Assembly: GCF_014534745.1 (NCBI RefSeq) | Contig: NZ_JACVVP010000012.1 | Location: 62,001 to 126,000 of the forward strand | From: Flammeovirga sp. EKP202 | GTDB lineage: Bacteria > Bacteroidota > Bacteroidia > Cytophagales > Flammeovirgaceae | Reading direction: 5' to 3' | DNA: 64,000 bases | Part shown: one piece after another, positions 37,181-47,059 of the stretch | How the letters are laid out: each line of letters starts with the position of its first letter | Numbering within the stretch: position 1 is the first letter of the stretch | Notes under the pieces: generated by a model | Databases searched by the model: none | What the model saw: the letters and a program-made list of their open reading frames with translations, nothing else | What the model was told of the DNA's origin: nothing | Program-made: the position numbers and the translations under genes

Positions 37181-37254
37181 TAATCAATTTAGAACATGCT
37201 TGAACCTCCCAAAAAGAGGATAAGCATTTCTTTTATAACGTGAGAGTTACTGAT

Positions 37255-38433
37255 TTATTTCAATAATTCATAAATACCTGCTACACCTTGTCCGCCACCA
37301 ACACAAGCTGTTACCATACCGTATTTCTGATTACGTCTTCTCATTTCATTGAAAAGTTGCACTGAAAGTTTTGCACCTGTACACCCTAGTGGGTGACCTA
37401 ATGCAATCGCTCCACCGTTTACATTCACAATACCTGGATCGATATCAATATTTTTCAATACTGCCAAAGATTGTGCTGCAAAAGCTTCATTCAATTCTAC
37501 TTGCTCAATGTCTGACAATTTCAAACCTGCTTGAGCTACTGCTCTTGGAATAGCCTCTACCGGACCAATACCCATAATTCTTGGGTCTACCCCTGCCGAT
37601 GCATAAGACACCATTCTTGCGATTGGCTCCAATTTCAGTTCCTTTACCATACGTTCAGACATTACCATCACGAATGCTGCTCCGTCTGAAGTTTGAGAAG
37701 AGTTACCGGCTGTTACTTGTCCTCCTTGTTTAAAGGCAGGCTTTAAGCGACCTAAGCCTGAAGCATCAGATTTACGTGGTCCTTCATCCGTATCCACTAC
37801 AAATTCTCTTGTCTTTTTACGATCACCTTCCAAATACGTTTCTTTCACTGTAATTGGAACGATCTCATCTTTGAATTTTCCATCAGTAATCGCTGCCAAA
37901 GCTTTCTCATGTGATTTTACTGCAAATTCATCTGCTTCGTCACGGTCAATGCCGTAATCCTTCGCAACTTCTTCTGCCGTAAGACCCATGTTTAAATAAT
38001 ACTGAGGTGTTTCCGTGGCAATTTTGTAGTTCAACCCTGTCTTGTAGCCCATCATTGGTACCATAGACATGGATTCTGTACCACCTGCAATAATACAGTC
38101 CGCCATTCCTGCACGGATCTTGGCCGTTGCCATTGAGATCGTTTCTACACCGGAACCACAGTATCTGTTCACCGTTACACCTGGTACTTTTAAGTTATCT
38201 GGAGCAAAAGCAAGCAATGAAATCATTCTTGCCATTTGCATACCTTGTTCTGCTTCTGGAATTGCACAACCTACAATGAGGTCATCAATTCTTGTGGGGT
38301 CCAAAGCCGGTACGCTCTGAACGAGATGTTGGATGACATCTGCTGCTAAATCGTCAGGGCGTGTGAATCGAAATCCACCTTTTTTCGCTTTGCCAATCGC
38401 TGTTCTATATCCTGCTACTATGTAAGCTTCCAT
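37255..38433 (-). CDS. fadA: Acetyl-CoA C-acyltransferase (3-ketoacyl-CoA thiolase)
   Basis: Last step of fatty-acid beta-oxidation: cleaves 3-ketoacyl-CoA with CoA to acetyl-CoA and a shortened acyl-CoA. NRYCGSGVETISMATAKI (about 86-103) has the nucleophilic Cys; NVNGGAIALGHPLGCTGAK has the His, and MVTACVGGGQGVAGIYE has the second Cys. At 392 residues it is complete. It follows fadN by 37 bases on the same strand and shares its operon and MarR regulator. Biosynthetic acetyl-CoA acetyltransferase activity cannot be excluded, but the neighbour favours degradation. Confidence 0.93.
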   Translation of the reverse strand: MEAYIVAGYRTAIGKAKKGGFRFTRPDDLAADVIQHLVQSVPALDPTRIDDLIVGCAIPEAEQGMQMARMISLLAFAPDNLKVPGVTVNRYCGSGVETISMATAKIRAGMADCIIAGGTESMSMVPMMGYKTGLNYKIATETPQYYLNMGLTAEEVAKDYGIDRDEADEFAVKSHEKALAAITDGKFKDEIVPITVKETYLEGDRKKTREFVVDTDEGPRKSDASGLGRLKPAFKQGGQVTAGNSSQTSDGAAFVMVMSERMVKELKLEPIARMVSYASAGVDPRIMGIGPVEAIPRAVAQAGLKLSDIEQVELNEAFAAQSLAVLKNIDIDPGIVNVNGGAIALGHPLGCTGAKLSVQLFNEMRRRNQKYGMVTACVGGGQGVAGIYELLK

Positions 38434-38470
38434 TGTTTTATGATCAGTTGTTTAATGGTGATTAGTAAAA

Positions 38471-40879
38471 TTAGTTTCTTAAAGGTTTCCCTTTGAATAG
38501 AATACTTTGGATACGCTCCAATGTTTTCTTCTCGCCTGATAAACTCAAGAACGCTTCACGCTCTAAGTCCAATAAATATTGCTCAGAAACTAAAGTTGGA
38601 GCTGAAAGATCTCCACCATTGATCACATAATTTAATTTACGAGCAATCTTAGCATCGTGGTCTGAAGCCCAATGTGCGTATTGCATTCCTGCAACACCTG
38701 CCTCAAACAATGCCATACCGCCACGGCCTTGTACTTTAATATCTCTTCTAGGATTAGCTTGTGCATAACCTAAGGCTGACAATTCCAATACACGTGTTTT
38801 GGCATCTGCAATCACACGCTTACGGTTAAGAGTTACTCGAGATTGAGCATTCATAAAGCCCATGTTTCTCATTTCCTCTGCTGAAGTTGCCACTTTTGCT
38901 GTCGCAATGCTCATAAACGCATCTTGCAGACGGTTGTACTCCGGATCACCTTCTTTTAATGAATCCGATACTCGAAGTGCCATTTCTTTGGTTCCTCCAC
39001 CTGCAGGAATCAAACCAACACCTACTTCTACTAATCCCATATAGGTTTCAGCATGTGCTTGAATAGCATCACAGTGCATTGATAACTCACAACCACCACC
39101 TAGTGCTAGACCAGAAGTTGCCGCCACAACAGGTACTGAAGAGTAACGAGCTCTCATCATTGTTTTCTGGAACTGAGCAATCATCAAGTTGATTTCATCA
39201 TATTCCTGATCACAAGCAAACATAAATAGCATCGCTAGGTTGGCACCTGCTGAGAAGTTGGCCGATTCATTACCAATTACAAGGCCTTTCCAACCTTTCT
39301 CTTCCGCAATTGAGATTGCTGTATTTACCCCCTCAAGGTTTTCAGCACCTAAGGCATTCATTTTGGTATGGAACTCAAGGTTCAAAACGCCATCTCCAAT
39401 ATCAAATAATGTTGCTCCTGCATTACTCCATACTACATTTTCACCACGTAATGTTTCTAACATCACTAATGATTCTGTACCAGGAACAACTTTGTAAGAT
39501 TTAGAAGGAATATCATAGTAGAAACGTTTGCGGTCTTCATTTTTATAGAATGAAGTATGGCCTGCTTCCAACATTTCATAGACCCAAGCTGCTGCCTTTT
39601 CACCTGCAGCTTCCATTTTCTCCACTGTTTCTTTCACGCCAAGAATATCCCAAGTCTCAAATGGACCTAATTCCCAAGCGAAACCAGCTGCAACTGCTTC
39701 ATCAATTCTGAATAATTCGTCTGCAATTTCTGGAATACGGTTCGAGCAATAACGGAATACGTCATAGAAAGTCTTACGGTAGAAATCACCTGCTTTATCT
39801 TCAAAACCTAGTAAAATTGGAAGACGTTCTCTTAGGTTGTCAATGTCTTTTACCGCCTCAAGTGCTTTGAATTTCGCTCTAGTTTTTGGCTGGTATTCAA
39901 ATGTTTCAAGATTCAATTCAAGAATAACTTTTTTGCCATTCTCGTCTTTTGTCTTTTTATAATAACCTTGTTTTGTCTTATCACCAAACCACTGACGGTC
40001 ATTTAACTCGCTCACGATTTTTGGTAAAACAAAACGCTCTTTTGATTCATCTTCTGGCAAACCTGCATGCAAGTTGTTCGATACTTTCACCATTGTATCC
40101 AAACCAACCACATCACTTGTACGGAATGTTGCCGACTTCGCTCTACCAATCAAAGGACCTGTCAATTTATCTACTTCACCTACAGATAATCCCATTTCTT
40201 GAATAGTGTGCATACCCGACATAATTGCATAAACACCAATACGGTTGGCAATAAATGCAGGAGTATCTTTACACAATACCGTTTCTTTTCCTAGATGAAC
40301 GTCACCGTAATGCATCAAGAAGTCAACAACATCTTGATCAGTGCTTGGTCCAGGAATAATTTCTAATAGACGTAGGTAACGTGGAGGGTTGAAAAAGTGA
40401 GTACCACAGAAGTTTTTCACGAAGTCCTCACTTCTACCATCGCACATAAACTTCATCGGAATACCTGATGTATTTGATGTTATTAATGTACCTGGTTTAC
40501 GGTGTTGTTCTACTTGTTCAAATACTTTCTTTTTAATTTCAAGGTTTTCTACCACGACCTCAATCACCCAATCACATGAAGCGATTTTTGGCATATCATC
40601 CGTGAAGTTTCCAGTTGAAACTAAACGCTCAATCCCTTTTTTAAAAATAGGTGCAGGCTTAGATTTTAGAGCGGTTTTTAGAGCATCATCAACAATTCTA
40701 TTACGAACTGATTTTGTTTCAAGGGTTAATCCTTGTGCTGCTTCTTTCTCTGATAATTCACGAGGCACTATGTCTAACAATAATACCTCTACGCCAATAT
40801 TGGCAAAGTGACATGCAATTCTAGATCCCATAACTCCGGAACCCAGAACCGCCACTTTATTGATAGTTCTGTTTTTCAT
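38471..40879 (-). CDS. fadN: FadN-type 3-hydroxyacyl-CoA dehydrogenase / enoyl-CoA hydratase
   Basis: Bifunctional beta-oxidation enzyme. The order is reversed relative to E. coli FadB: the dehydrogenase part comes first (VAVLGSGVMGSRIACHFANI, about 9-28, binds NAD; GTHFFNPPRYLRLLEII holds the catalytic His), then its C-terminal domain (about 200-450), and the hydratase part last (about 490-700: NFSAGANLAML, SGLALGGGCELSMHCDAI and GLVEVGVGLIPAGGGTKEM, with the oxyanion loop and Glu). This matches Bacillus FadN. Length 802. Gene context: marR 66 bases upstream, fadA 37 bases downstream, one operon. The acyl-CoA dehydrogenase step is not encoded here. Confidence 0.92.
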   Translation of the reverse strand: MKNRTINKVAVLGSGVMGSRIACHFANIGVEVLLLDIVPRELSEKEAAQGLTLETKSVRNRIVDDALKTALKSKPAPIFKKGIERLVSTGNFTDDMPKIASCDWVIEVVVENLEIKKKVFEQVEQHRKPGTLITSNTSGIPMKFMCDGRSEDFVKNFCGTHFFNPPRYLRLLEIIPGPSTDQDVVDFLMHYGDVHLGKETVLCKDTPAFIANRIGVYAIMSGMHTIQEMGLSVGEVDKLTGPLIGRAKSATFRTSDVVGLDTMVKVSNNLHAGLPEDESKERFVLPKIVSELNDRQWFGDKTKQGYYKKTKDENGKKVILELNLETFEYQPKTRAKFKALEAVKDIDNLRERLPILLGFEDKAGDFYRKTFYDVFRYCSNRIPEIADELFRIDEAVAAGFAWELGPFETWDILGVKETVEKMEAAGEKAAAWVYEMLEAGHTSFYKNEDRKRFYYDIPSKSYKVVPGTESLVMLETLRGENVVWSNAGATLFDIGDGVLNLEFHTKMNALGAENLEGVNTAISIAEEKGWKGLVIGNESANFSAGANLAMLFMFACDQEYDEINLMIAQFQKTMMRARYSSVPVVAATSGLALGGGCELSMHCDAIQAHAETYMGLVEVGVGLIPAGGGTKEMALRVSDSLKEGDPEYNRLQDAFMSIATAKVATSAEEMRNMGFMNAQSRVTLNRKRVIADAKTRVLELSALGYAQANPRRDIKVQGRGGMALFEAGVAGMQYAHWASDHDAKIARKLNYVINGGDLSAPTLVSEQYLLDLEREAFLSLSGEKKTLERIQSILFKGKPLRN

Positions 40880-40945
40880 CGGTTTACCGATTGGTGTTGT
40901 TTATTGTATTTATTTTAATTGGGTGTAAACGCTTTGAAAGTAAAA

Positions 40946-41521
40946 CTACTTTTTATTCACGTTTTCCTCAGTTATTCCAAAGCCTTTGAGTTGATCTCTG
41001 ATCTCATCAAACATTTGCCCTTTCGGGTCTTTGATTACTTCGTTAATGCTATCCATCACATTAAAGAAGGTTCCTAGTTCTTCAGGAGTAATTTTTTCTT
41101 CTACTCTTCTTTGAAAAACTTTTACGGTCTGTTTCGACATCTCACGCTTCATCTGACCGTAATCTGTTAAACGAATAATTACTTTTCGTTTATCTGTTTT
41201 GTCTGCTACCCTCTCAATGAGTCCTTTTTCTTCAAAGTTTTTCAACATTCGAGTAAGGCTTCTTGCCTCCATACCCATCAAGGGAGCAATTTTTGTAGCA
41301 GGAGTTCCGTCAACAGGGTCAATATTTAAAAGCACAAAACCGATGGAGTGGGAAATTTCATAATCTGCACCTAATAAATTGTACATTTTTGAAATTGCTA
41401 ACCAAGTTGCTTTAATGCTTAAATCGACCGACTTTTTCTTTTTTTCAGTTCTACGTAATTCGCCCATGCTTTCATAATAATTTTGTGATGTGTGTGTGTT
41501 TGTGTTATTGGTGAGATGCAT
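40946..41521 (-). CDS. MarR-family regulator of the fad operon
   Basis: Winged-helix dimeric regulator. The core runs from LSIKATWLAISKMYNLLGAD (about 35) through MEARSLTRMLKNFEEKGLIERV (recognition helix) and KTDKRKVIIRLTDYGQ (wing). The first 17 residues (rich in Thr, Asn, His) come from an ACACAC-like tract and may be untranslated; Met at residue 18 (41470) is an alternative start. The gene is first in a fad operon, so it probably represses it and is released by an acyl-CoA or fatty acid, as for other MarR-type fad regulators (inference). A consensus -7 element sits upstream at 41568-41575. Confidence 0.87.
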   Translation of the reverse strand: MHLTNNTNTHTSQNYYESMGELRRTEKKKKSVDLSIKATWLAISKMYNLLGADYEISHSIGFVLLNIDPVDGTPATKIAPLMGMEARSLTRMLKNFEEKGLIERVADKTDKRKVIIRLTDYGQMKREMSKQTVKVFQRRVEEKITPEELGTFFNVMDSINEVIKDPKGQMFDEIRDQLKGFGITEENVNKK

Positions 41522-41567
41522 AGGAATATTTTACGTCTAAAATACGCTTATCCTCTCCTTCAATTCC

Positions 41568-41575
41568 AAATATAT
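41568..41575 (-). promoter_or_regulatory. -7 element TATATTTG for marR-fadN-fadA
   Basis: On the minus strand TATATTTG matches the consensus, 46 bases before the marR start, with a TTG 15 bases upstream of it (short spacing). A/T-rich flanks could hold the MarR operator. Confidence 0.6.
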
Positions 41576-41713
41576 AAATATTTAGTATGCAAGCATAACA
41601 TTTTTAAAAAAGTTTTATTAAAATTTATTTAGAAATCTATTAATTATCACAAAAGATCTATTACAAAACATACAATTAAATAAAGGTTTCAGAGCTTGTT
41701 TAAAACAATTAGT

Positions 41714-41721
41714 TACATTTG
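41714..41721 (+). promoter_or_regulatory. -7 element TACATTTG before the ABC exporter gene
   Basis: TACATTTG matches TAnnTTTG and lies 66 bases before ATG 41788; a TTG lies 15 bases upstream, shorter than the usual spacing. Confidence 0.55.
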
Positions 41722-41787
41722 TGTGCTATATTAGTTGTGACAACAACTTTTATCAAAAACATCGGAATAATTTCAATAGAAAGCTGA

Positions 41788-43566
41788 ATGAAAGAACTCG
41801 CTTATCTTAATAAATATATCATACGCTATGGCTTTAGGTTAACATTGGGGATCATTTTTATGATTATCTCCAACATATTTGCTATTGCCCCGGCACAAGT
41901 GGTACGCTATGCATTAGACTTAGTTGTAGACACCTTAAAAACACAAACTTTACTGAAAGGAAGTGGCATTTATGACAGTTACATTAATGAATTTTTCCAA
42001 ATCGTATTGCTTTATGGTGGTGTAATCGTAGGTATGGCGTTTATGAGAGGAATATTCTTATTCTTTGTTCGTCAGACTATCATTGTGATGTCTCGTTTAA
42101 TTGAGTTTGACTTGAAGAATGACATTTTTGAACATTACCAAAAACTACCTTTAAGTTTTTACAGAAAAAATAATACGGGTGACTTGATGGCCAGAATTTC
42201 TGAAGATGTCAGTAAAGTAAGAATGTACCTGGGACCTGCCATTATGTATAGTATTAATATGGTGATCTCCTTCATATTGACTATTTCTATCATGGCAAGC
42301 ATCAATGTGGAATTGACAATTTGGGCCTTATTTCCTCTTCCATTACTTTCTATCAGTATTTATTTTGTCAATAATATCATCAATAAAAAGTCTGAATTGA
42401 TTCAACAGCAATTGTCTGCCATGTCAACTTTTGTACAAGAAGCATTTTCAGGTATTAGAGTATTAAAAGCCTTTGTCAGAGAGAAAGAATCACTCCACAA
42501 CTTCACTGCTACTGCTGAAGAATACCAAGATCGTCAATTAGAATTAGCGAAAGTAAACTCTATGTTTTACCCGTTAATGCTCTTTTTGATTGGGTTAAGT
42601 ACAATCTTAACTGTGTATGTAGGTGGTTTAGAAGTTGAAAAAGGAGCCATTACACCAGGCGTTATCGCTGAGTTCATCATGTATGTAACGCTTTTAACTT
42701 GGCCAGTGACATCATTAGGATGGGTAACTAGTATTGTACAAAGAGCTGCCGCCTCTCAGAAAAGAATCAATGAGTTTTTAAGTATAGAACCTGAAATCAC
42801 TTCACCTACCAACAAACCTTTTGAAATTAAAGGTAAAATCACTTTCAAAGATGTTTCTTTAGTCTATCCTGACTCAGGGATCAAGGCATTAAATAAAGTA
42901 TCGTTTGAAATAGAAACAGGTAAGACATTAGCAATTTTGGGGACAACAGGTTCAGGTAAAAGTACTGTAGCCAACTTAATTTCTAGATTATATGATCCTA
43001 CAGAAGGAAAAATTTTGATAGATGATCATGACCTCAAAACATTGAATCTTCATGACATCCGTTCTCAAATCAATATGGCTCCTCAAGATGTATTTTTATT
43101 CTCTAATACATTGAGAAATAATATCGCTTTTGCCAAAGCAGATGCTACTGAGGAAGACATCATTAGAGCAACTAAAAATGCGGGGCTTTGGGACAACATC
43201 CAAAATATGGACAACGGTCTTGACACTATTGTAGGAGAAAGAGGAATTACGTTATCCGGAGGACAAAAACAAAGGGCTACCATAGCCAGAGCTATTTTGG
43301 GTACACCGAGTATTTTGATTTTAGATGATAGTTTATCTGCGGTTGACACCAATACAGAAAACGAGATTTTAAACAATTTACAAGAGGTGATGAAGGATAG
43401 AACTTCAGTAATTATCTCTCATAGGGTTTCATCTGTAAAATTGGCAGATAAAATTATTGTACTTCACGAAGGCAATATTATAGAGCAAGGAACTCATGAT
43501 GAGCTACTTAAAATTGAAGGACACTATCAATCACTTTACCAACAACAATCAGAGAGCAATAATTAA
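41788..43566 (+). CDS. ABC exporter (fused membrane and ATPase domains)
   Basis: Type I ABC half-transporter, 592 residues, paralogous in architecture to the exporter at 27785. About six membrane helices lie in the first 320 residues (first at about 15-35). The ATPase part has Walker A LAILGTTGSGKSTVANL (about 385-401), Q-loop NMAPQDVFLF, signature LSGGQKQRATIARAILG, Walker B ILILDDSLSAVD and the H-loop ISHRVSS. Multidrug or lipid export is possible; nothing next to it specifies the substrate. Walker B ends in Asp-Asp-Ser rather than Asp-Glu-Ala, typical of the first half of heterodimeric exporters, so it may pair with another subunit. Confidence 0.87.
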   Translation: MKELAYLNKYIIRYGFRLTLGIIFMIISNIFAIAPAQVVRYALDLVVDTLKTQTLLKGSGIYDSYINEFFQIVLLYGGVIVGMAFMRGIFLFFVRQTIIVMSRLIEFDLKNDIFEHYQKLPLSFYRKNNTGDLMARISEDVSKVRMYLGPAIMYSINMVISFILTISIMASINVELTIWALFPLPLLSISIYFVNNIINKKSELIQQQLSAMSTFVQEAFSGIRVLKAFVREKESLHNFTATAEEYQDRQLELAKVNSMFYPLMLFLIGLSTILTVYVGGLEVEKGAITPGVIAEFIMYVTLLTWPVTSLGWVTSIVQRAAASQKRINEFLSIEPEITSPTNKPFEIKGKITFKDVSLVYPDSGIKALNKVSFEIETGKTLAILGTTGSGKSTVANLISRLYDPTEGKILIDDHDLKTLNLHDIRSQINMAPQDVFLFSNTLRNNIAFAKADATEEDIIRATKNAGLWDNIQNMDNGLDTIVGERGITLSGGQKQRATIARAILGTPSILILDDSLSAVDTNTENEILNNLQEVMKDRTSVIISHRVSSVKLADKIIVLHEGNIIEQGTHDELLKIEGHYQSLYQQQSESNN

Positions 43567-43807
43567 AGAATATTTGCAAATTATTAATTAGATTTGTTTC
43601 GATTCATAAGACAAATTAAACATTGAGTACCTGAAAAATGGTGTTCTGATTTACCCGTTATAATGATTCAAATTTTTATAGTCTAATGATGGCTATAAGT
43701 AAAGACCTAATTTTAAATTAATTTTAGCTTACATCATGTAAAGTTGATTTTCAATTTGTAAATTATCTGACATATCCTGTAAGCCGACAACGCTATCTTT
43801 TTAAAAT

Positions 43808-44332
43808 TTGAATACTCAAAACCAAATACATAAAATCTCTGAGAAAGAATTCAAAGAGCTCTTTGATAAATACTATGATAGTATAAGGAGTTTCATCTTC
43901 TATAAAATTGGCGATATCGACCTTTCTGAAGACATTGCTCAAGAAACTTTTGTGAAATTTTGGGAGTCAAGAGAAAAAGTAATTCTTGATACTGTAAAAA
44001 CTTACCTCTATACCATTGCAAATAACTTAATGCTCAACCATATTAAACATGGAAAAGTTGTACTTCAATTTGAGCAAAAACAAAACAAAAAAGATGGGGA
44101 AGTAGAAACAAACCCTGAATACAAAATGGAACTTGATGAGTTCCAATCTACGTTAAATAAAACCATCTCCGAGATTCCTGACAAAAGTAGAACCGTTTTT
44201 TTAATGAATAGAATTGATGGACTTACCTATACTGAAATAAGCGAGAGGTTGGGGGTCAGTGTCAAGGCCATTGAAAAAAGAATGTCGAAAGCCTTAAGTA
44301 TTCTTAGGAAGGAATTGGATATTAATATCTAA
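43808..44332 (+). CDS. ECF-type RNA polymerase sigma factor, TTG start
   Basis: Sigma-70 family factor of the Bacteroidota ECF type. Region 2: YDSIRSFIFYKIGDIDLSEDIAQETFVKFWES (given in part; about 19-50); region 4: LNKTISEIPDKSRTVFLMNR, then GLTYTEISERLGVSVKAIEK as the helix-turn-helix. Length 174 is normal. The frame begins at TTG 43808 with no ATG near the conserved start, so TTG is likely. No FecR-type anti-sigma gene is adjacent; downstream is adk. Its targets are unknown. Confidence 0.87.
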   Translation: MNTQNQIHKISEKEFKELFDKYYDSIRSFIFYKIGDIDLSEDIAQETFVKFWESREKVILDTVKTYLYTIANNLMLNHIKHGKVVLQFEQKQNKKDGEVETNPEYKMELDEFQSTLNKTISEIPDKSRTVFLMNRIDGLTYTEISERLGVSVKAIEKRMSKALSILRKELDINI

Positions 44333-44438
44333 AACAAGAGTCCAATTTATGCTTAATAGTTCAATATAAACCGGTTGTAGAAAGTTTAGAAATCATAAAT
44401 GAGAGTTAATTTCATTAGAAAACTTTAATTGATTTTTG

Positions 44439-44446
44439 TATGTTTG
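44439..44446 (+). promoter_or_regulatory. -7 element TATGTTTG of adk
   Basis: TATGTTTG followed by CC, 66 bases before ATG 44513, fits the consensus; -33 region not clear. Confidence 0.6.
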
Positions 44447-44512
44447 CCATTTCTGAGTAGAGTCCTCTTACTCAGAGTAATATTTAATAACAAATAAACA
44501 AACAATAATAAT

Positions 44513-45085
44513 ATGATCAATCTTGTATTATTTGGCCCTCCAGGTGCAGGAAAGGGAACACAAAGTGATATGATTAAAGAAAAGTATAATCTTGTTCACT
44601 TGTCAACTGGAGATCTTCTTCGTGGTGAAATCAAAGCAGGGACTCCTCTTGGAATCAAAGCGAAAGAATTGATGGATCAAGGTCAATTAGTGCCAGATGA
44701 GGTTGTGATCGGAATGATTGATTCTAAAATCAAAGCAAACAAAGAAGGTAACGGTTTCATCTTTGATGGTTTCCCTCGTACAGTTGCTCAAGCTGAAGCT
44801 TTAGATGGTTTAATGTCTGAAAATGGCATCGCTATCTCTGGTATGGTTGCTCTTGACGTTGATGAGGAAGAATTAACAAAGAGAATCTTGAAGCGTGGAG
44901 AAACTTCTGGTCGTACTGATGACCAAAACGAAGACTTGATCCGTAACCGTGTAAAAGAATACAACACGAAAACGGCTCCAGTAGCTAATTTCTACGAAGC
45001 ACAAGGAAAATATAAAACAATTGGCGGTGTAGGTTCTATTGAAGAGATCTTCACAAACTTATGTGCAGCTATCGATAGCTTATAA
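44513..45085 (+). CDS. adk: Adenylate kinase
   Basis: Interconverts ATP + AMP and 2 ADP. Walker A FGPPGAGKGTQSDMI (about 6-20); LVHLSTGDLLRGEI holds AMP-binding residues, and FIFDGFPRTVAQAEAL and KRGETSGRTDDQNEDLIRNR complete the site. At 190 residues it is the short-LID form without the zinc-type lid. Own promoter and terminator; obgE follows on the same strand behind its own promoter. Confidence 0.96.
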   Translation: MINLVLFGPPGAGKGTQSDMIKEKYNLVHLSTGDLLRGEIKAGTPLGIKAKELMDQGQLVPDEVVIGMIDSKIKANKEGNGFIFDGFPRTVAQAEALDGLMSENGIAISGMVALDVDEEELTKRILKRGETSGRTDDQNEDLIRNRVKEYNTKTAPVANFYEAQGKYKTIGGVGSIEEIFTNLCAAIDSL

Positions 45086-45106
45086 TCAATATATTTATAT
45101 TGCAAA

Positions 45107-45139
45107 GAAGGGGTATTACGCAGGTAATACCTCTTTTTT
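45107..45139 (+). terminator. Terminator of adk
   Basis: GGGGTATTAC (45110-45119) pairs with GTAATACCTC (45124-45133, one G-T) and is followed by six T. Confidence 0.9.
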
Positions 45140-45247
45140 ATTGGCTTAAAAAATATTCTACTCTTATTTTATTATTTAATTCATTGGTTTTTATACTCTT
45201 ATTCCAATCAGTTGTTAATAATAGTGATAGGATTTAAGTTCTTTCCC

Positions 45248-45255
45248 TACCTTTG
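45248..45255 (+). promoter_or_regulatory. -7 element TACCTTTG of obgE
   Basis: TACCTTTG followed by CAG matches TAnnTTTG; predicted leader about 90 bases before ATG 45353. Confidence 0.65.
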
Positions 45256-45352
45256 CAGTTCGGCTTGAAAGTGAGTATTGCATCAATGCATTTTTGTCCT
45301 GTGCACTCCCCTCTCTTAAAAGCCTTATTATTCGACATTTAGTATAGAAAAA

Positions 45353-46462
45353 ATGGCTTCATCAAATTTTATAGATTACGTAAAAATATTCACACGTTCA
45401 GGTTCAGGCGGATCTGGAGCAGTATCTTTTCGTAGAGAAAAACACGTACCGAAGGGTGGTCCTGACGGTGGTGATGGTGGACGAGGTGGACATATCATCT
45501 TAAAAGCTGATAAACAACTTTGGACTTTATTACACCTGAAATACCGTAAACATGTTCATGGTAACAATGGACAAAGTGGTCAAGGTACAGGTAAAAGTGG
45601 TTCTGAAGGGGAAGATATTATCCTTAATGTGCCTTTGGGAACAATCGCCAAAGATGCAGAAACGGGTGAAAAACTTTGTGAGTTAACAGAGGACGGTCAA
45701 GAAATCATCTTAATGAAAGGTGGTCGTGGCGGTTTGGGTAACAGAAACTTCAAAACGGCTACCAACCAAACTCCTCGTTATGCTCAGCCGGGTGAAGACT
45801 GCCAAGAAGCTTGGGTGATTCTTGAGTTAAAAGTATTGGCAGATGTGGGTCTAGTAGGATTCCCTAATGCGGGTAAATCTACTTTACTTTCTGTACTTTC
45901 AGCAGCAAAACCTGAAATCGCAGATTATCCATTTACGACCATGGTTCCTAACCTAGGTGTAATTTCTTACCGTGATAACCGTTCATTTGTTATGGCGGAT
46001 ATTCCTGGTATTATTGAAGGAGCCGCAGAAGGAAAAGGTTTGGGTATTCGATTCTTAAGACATATCGAACGTAATTCTGTTTTACTTTTCATGGTCCCTG
46101 CCGATAGTGAAGACGTAGCTCATGATTATCAGGTATTAGTCAATGAGTTGACGAAATACAACCCTGAGTTATTAGATAAAAACCGTCTTTTAGCCATCAC
46201 GAAAAGTGATATGCTAGATGAGGAATTAGAGGAAATGATCTCTGAAACTTTACCTGAAGGCATACCTTATGTATTTATTTCTTCTCTTGTTCAGAAAGGT
46301 ATTCCTGAACTAAAAGATATGCTCTGGGAAGCCATCAATGACGGCGTAGAAGAAGAGGTACAAGAGTTTGTAGAAGAAGATTACGAACCTCTCCCTGATG
46401 CAGACTACAATCCTTATCAAGATCGCATTGATTTGGAAAATGAGTCAGATGAAGAGGAGTAA
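45353..46462 (+). CDS. obgE: ObgE/CgtA GTPase
   Basis: Essential GTPase that acts in 50S ribosome assembly and stress control. The Obg fold is at the N-terminus, [20 protein letters not shown] with the Gly-rich loops [14 protein letters not shown], about residues 12-45. The G domain follows: G1 [18 protein letters not shown] (about 162-179), G3 [21 protein letters not shown]4 TKSD and G5-like VFISSL. The acidic tail ([13 protein letters not shown]-like, last about 40 residues) is typical of Bacteroidota forms; the family TGS or OCT domain is absent. ATG 45353 fits the usual N-terminus. Confidence 0.95.
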   Translation: MASSNFIDYVKIFTRSGSGGSGAVSFRREKHVPKGGPDGGDGGRGGHIILKADKQLWTLLHLKYRKHVHGNNGQSGQGTGKSGSEGEDIILNVPLGTIAKDAETGEKLCELTEDGQEIILMKGGRGGLGNRNFKTATNQTPRYAQPGEDCQEAWVILELKVLADVGLVGFPNAGKSTLLSVLSAAKPEIADYPFTTMVPNLGVISYRDNRSFVMADIPGIIEGAAEGKGLGIRFLRHIERNSVLLFMVPADSEDVAHDYQVLVNELTKYNPELLDKNRLLAITKSDMLDEELEEMISETLPEGIPYVFISSLVQKGIPELKDMLWEAINDGVEEEVQEFVEEDYEPLPDADYNPYQDRIDLENESDEEE

Positions 46463-46472
46463 AAATAATAAG

Positions 46473-46502
46473 AGGCAATTTCGAAAGAGATTGCCTTTTT
46501 TG
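46473..46502 (+). terminator. Terminator of obgE
   Basis: AGGCAATTTC/GAGATTGCCT stem (one mismatch) with a GAAA loop followed by a T run. Confidence 0.85.
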
Positions 46503-46504
46503 TT

Positions 46505-47059
46505 CTAAAGATATTTTTGCTTTATCAACTCTTTACGCAACTGAGCAATCGCCAAACCCATATGATTCTCTACTGTTTTTACAGATATATTCAATTCCTC
46601 AGCAATCAATTTATAACTCTTCCCTTCATTTCTATTTAGTGTAAAAACTTTCCTTCTCATTTCTGGCATTGACCCGATCATGTTTTCCAAAATCAAGGCA
46701 AACTCATTATTAATTACAATATCTTCTGTAGAATTAGAAGTGGGATGTTGATGTTCTTCAAGACTTACATGGGAAAATTGTTCGTTGTTTTTCCTTGCAT
46801 TTTTCTGATAATAATTGATGGAATTATTTTTAACTGTCTTTGTTATATAAGCCTCCACATTAATATCAAGAGGTAATTCCTTCCTTTTAGTCCATAATTT
46901 GATAAATGATAAATTAATAACATCTTCAGCATCTGCTTGAGGAAGTATTGATGATGCAACGCGAAGTAATTTGTGGTTTAGTTTTTCGTATATCTCTTTG
47001 AAAGCCCTTTCATCATCATTGATAAATGACCTCCAAAATGGTTCTAGCTGTAGTTTCAT
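46505..47059 (-). CDS. ECF sigma factor (FecI-like) divergent from fecR
   Basis: RNA polymerase sigma factor of the Bacteroidota SusC/D-linked type. Region 2 includes AEDVINLSFIKLWTKRKE (about 43-60); region 4 includes SMPEMRRKVFTLNRNEGKSYKLIAEELNISVKTVE (given in part), with the helix-turn-helix near residues 145-170. Length 184. It probably directs the fecR-susC-susD operon after release by the FecR-like anti-sigma. Unlike the usual order it is on the opposite strand, 168 bases from fecR, so it has a separate promoter. Confidence 0.88.
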   Translation of the reverse strand: MKLQLEPFWRSFINDDERAFKEIYEKLNHKLLRVASSILPQADAEDVINLSFIKLWTKRKELPLDINVEAYITKTVKNNSINYYQKNARKNNEQFSHVSLEEHQHPTSNSTEDIVINNEFALILENMIGSMPEMRRKVFTLNRNEGKSYKLIAEELNISVKTVENHMGLAIAQLRKELIKQKYL

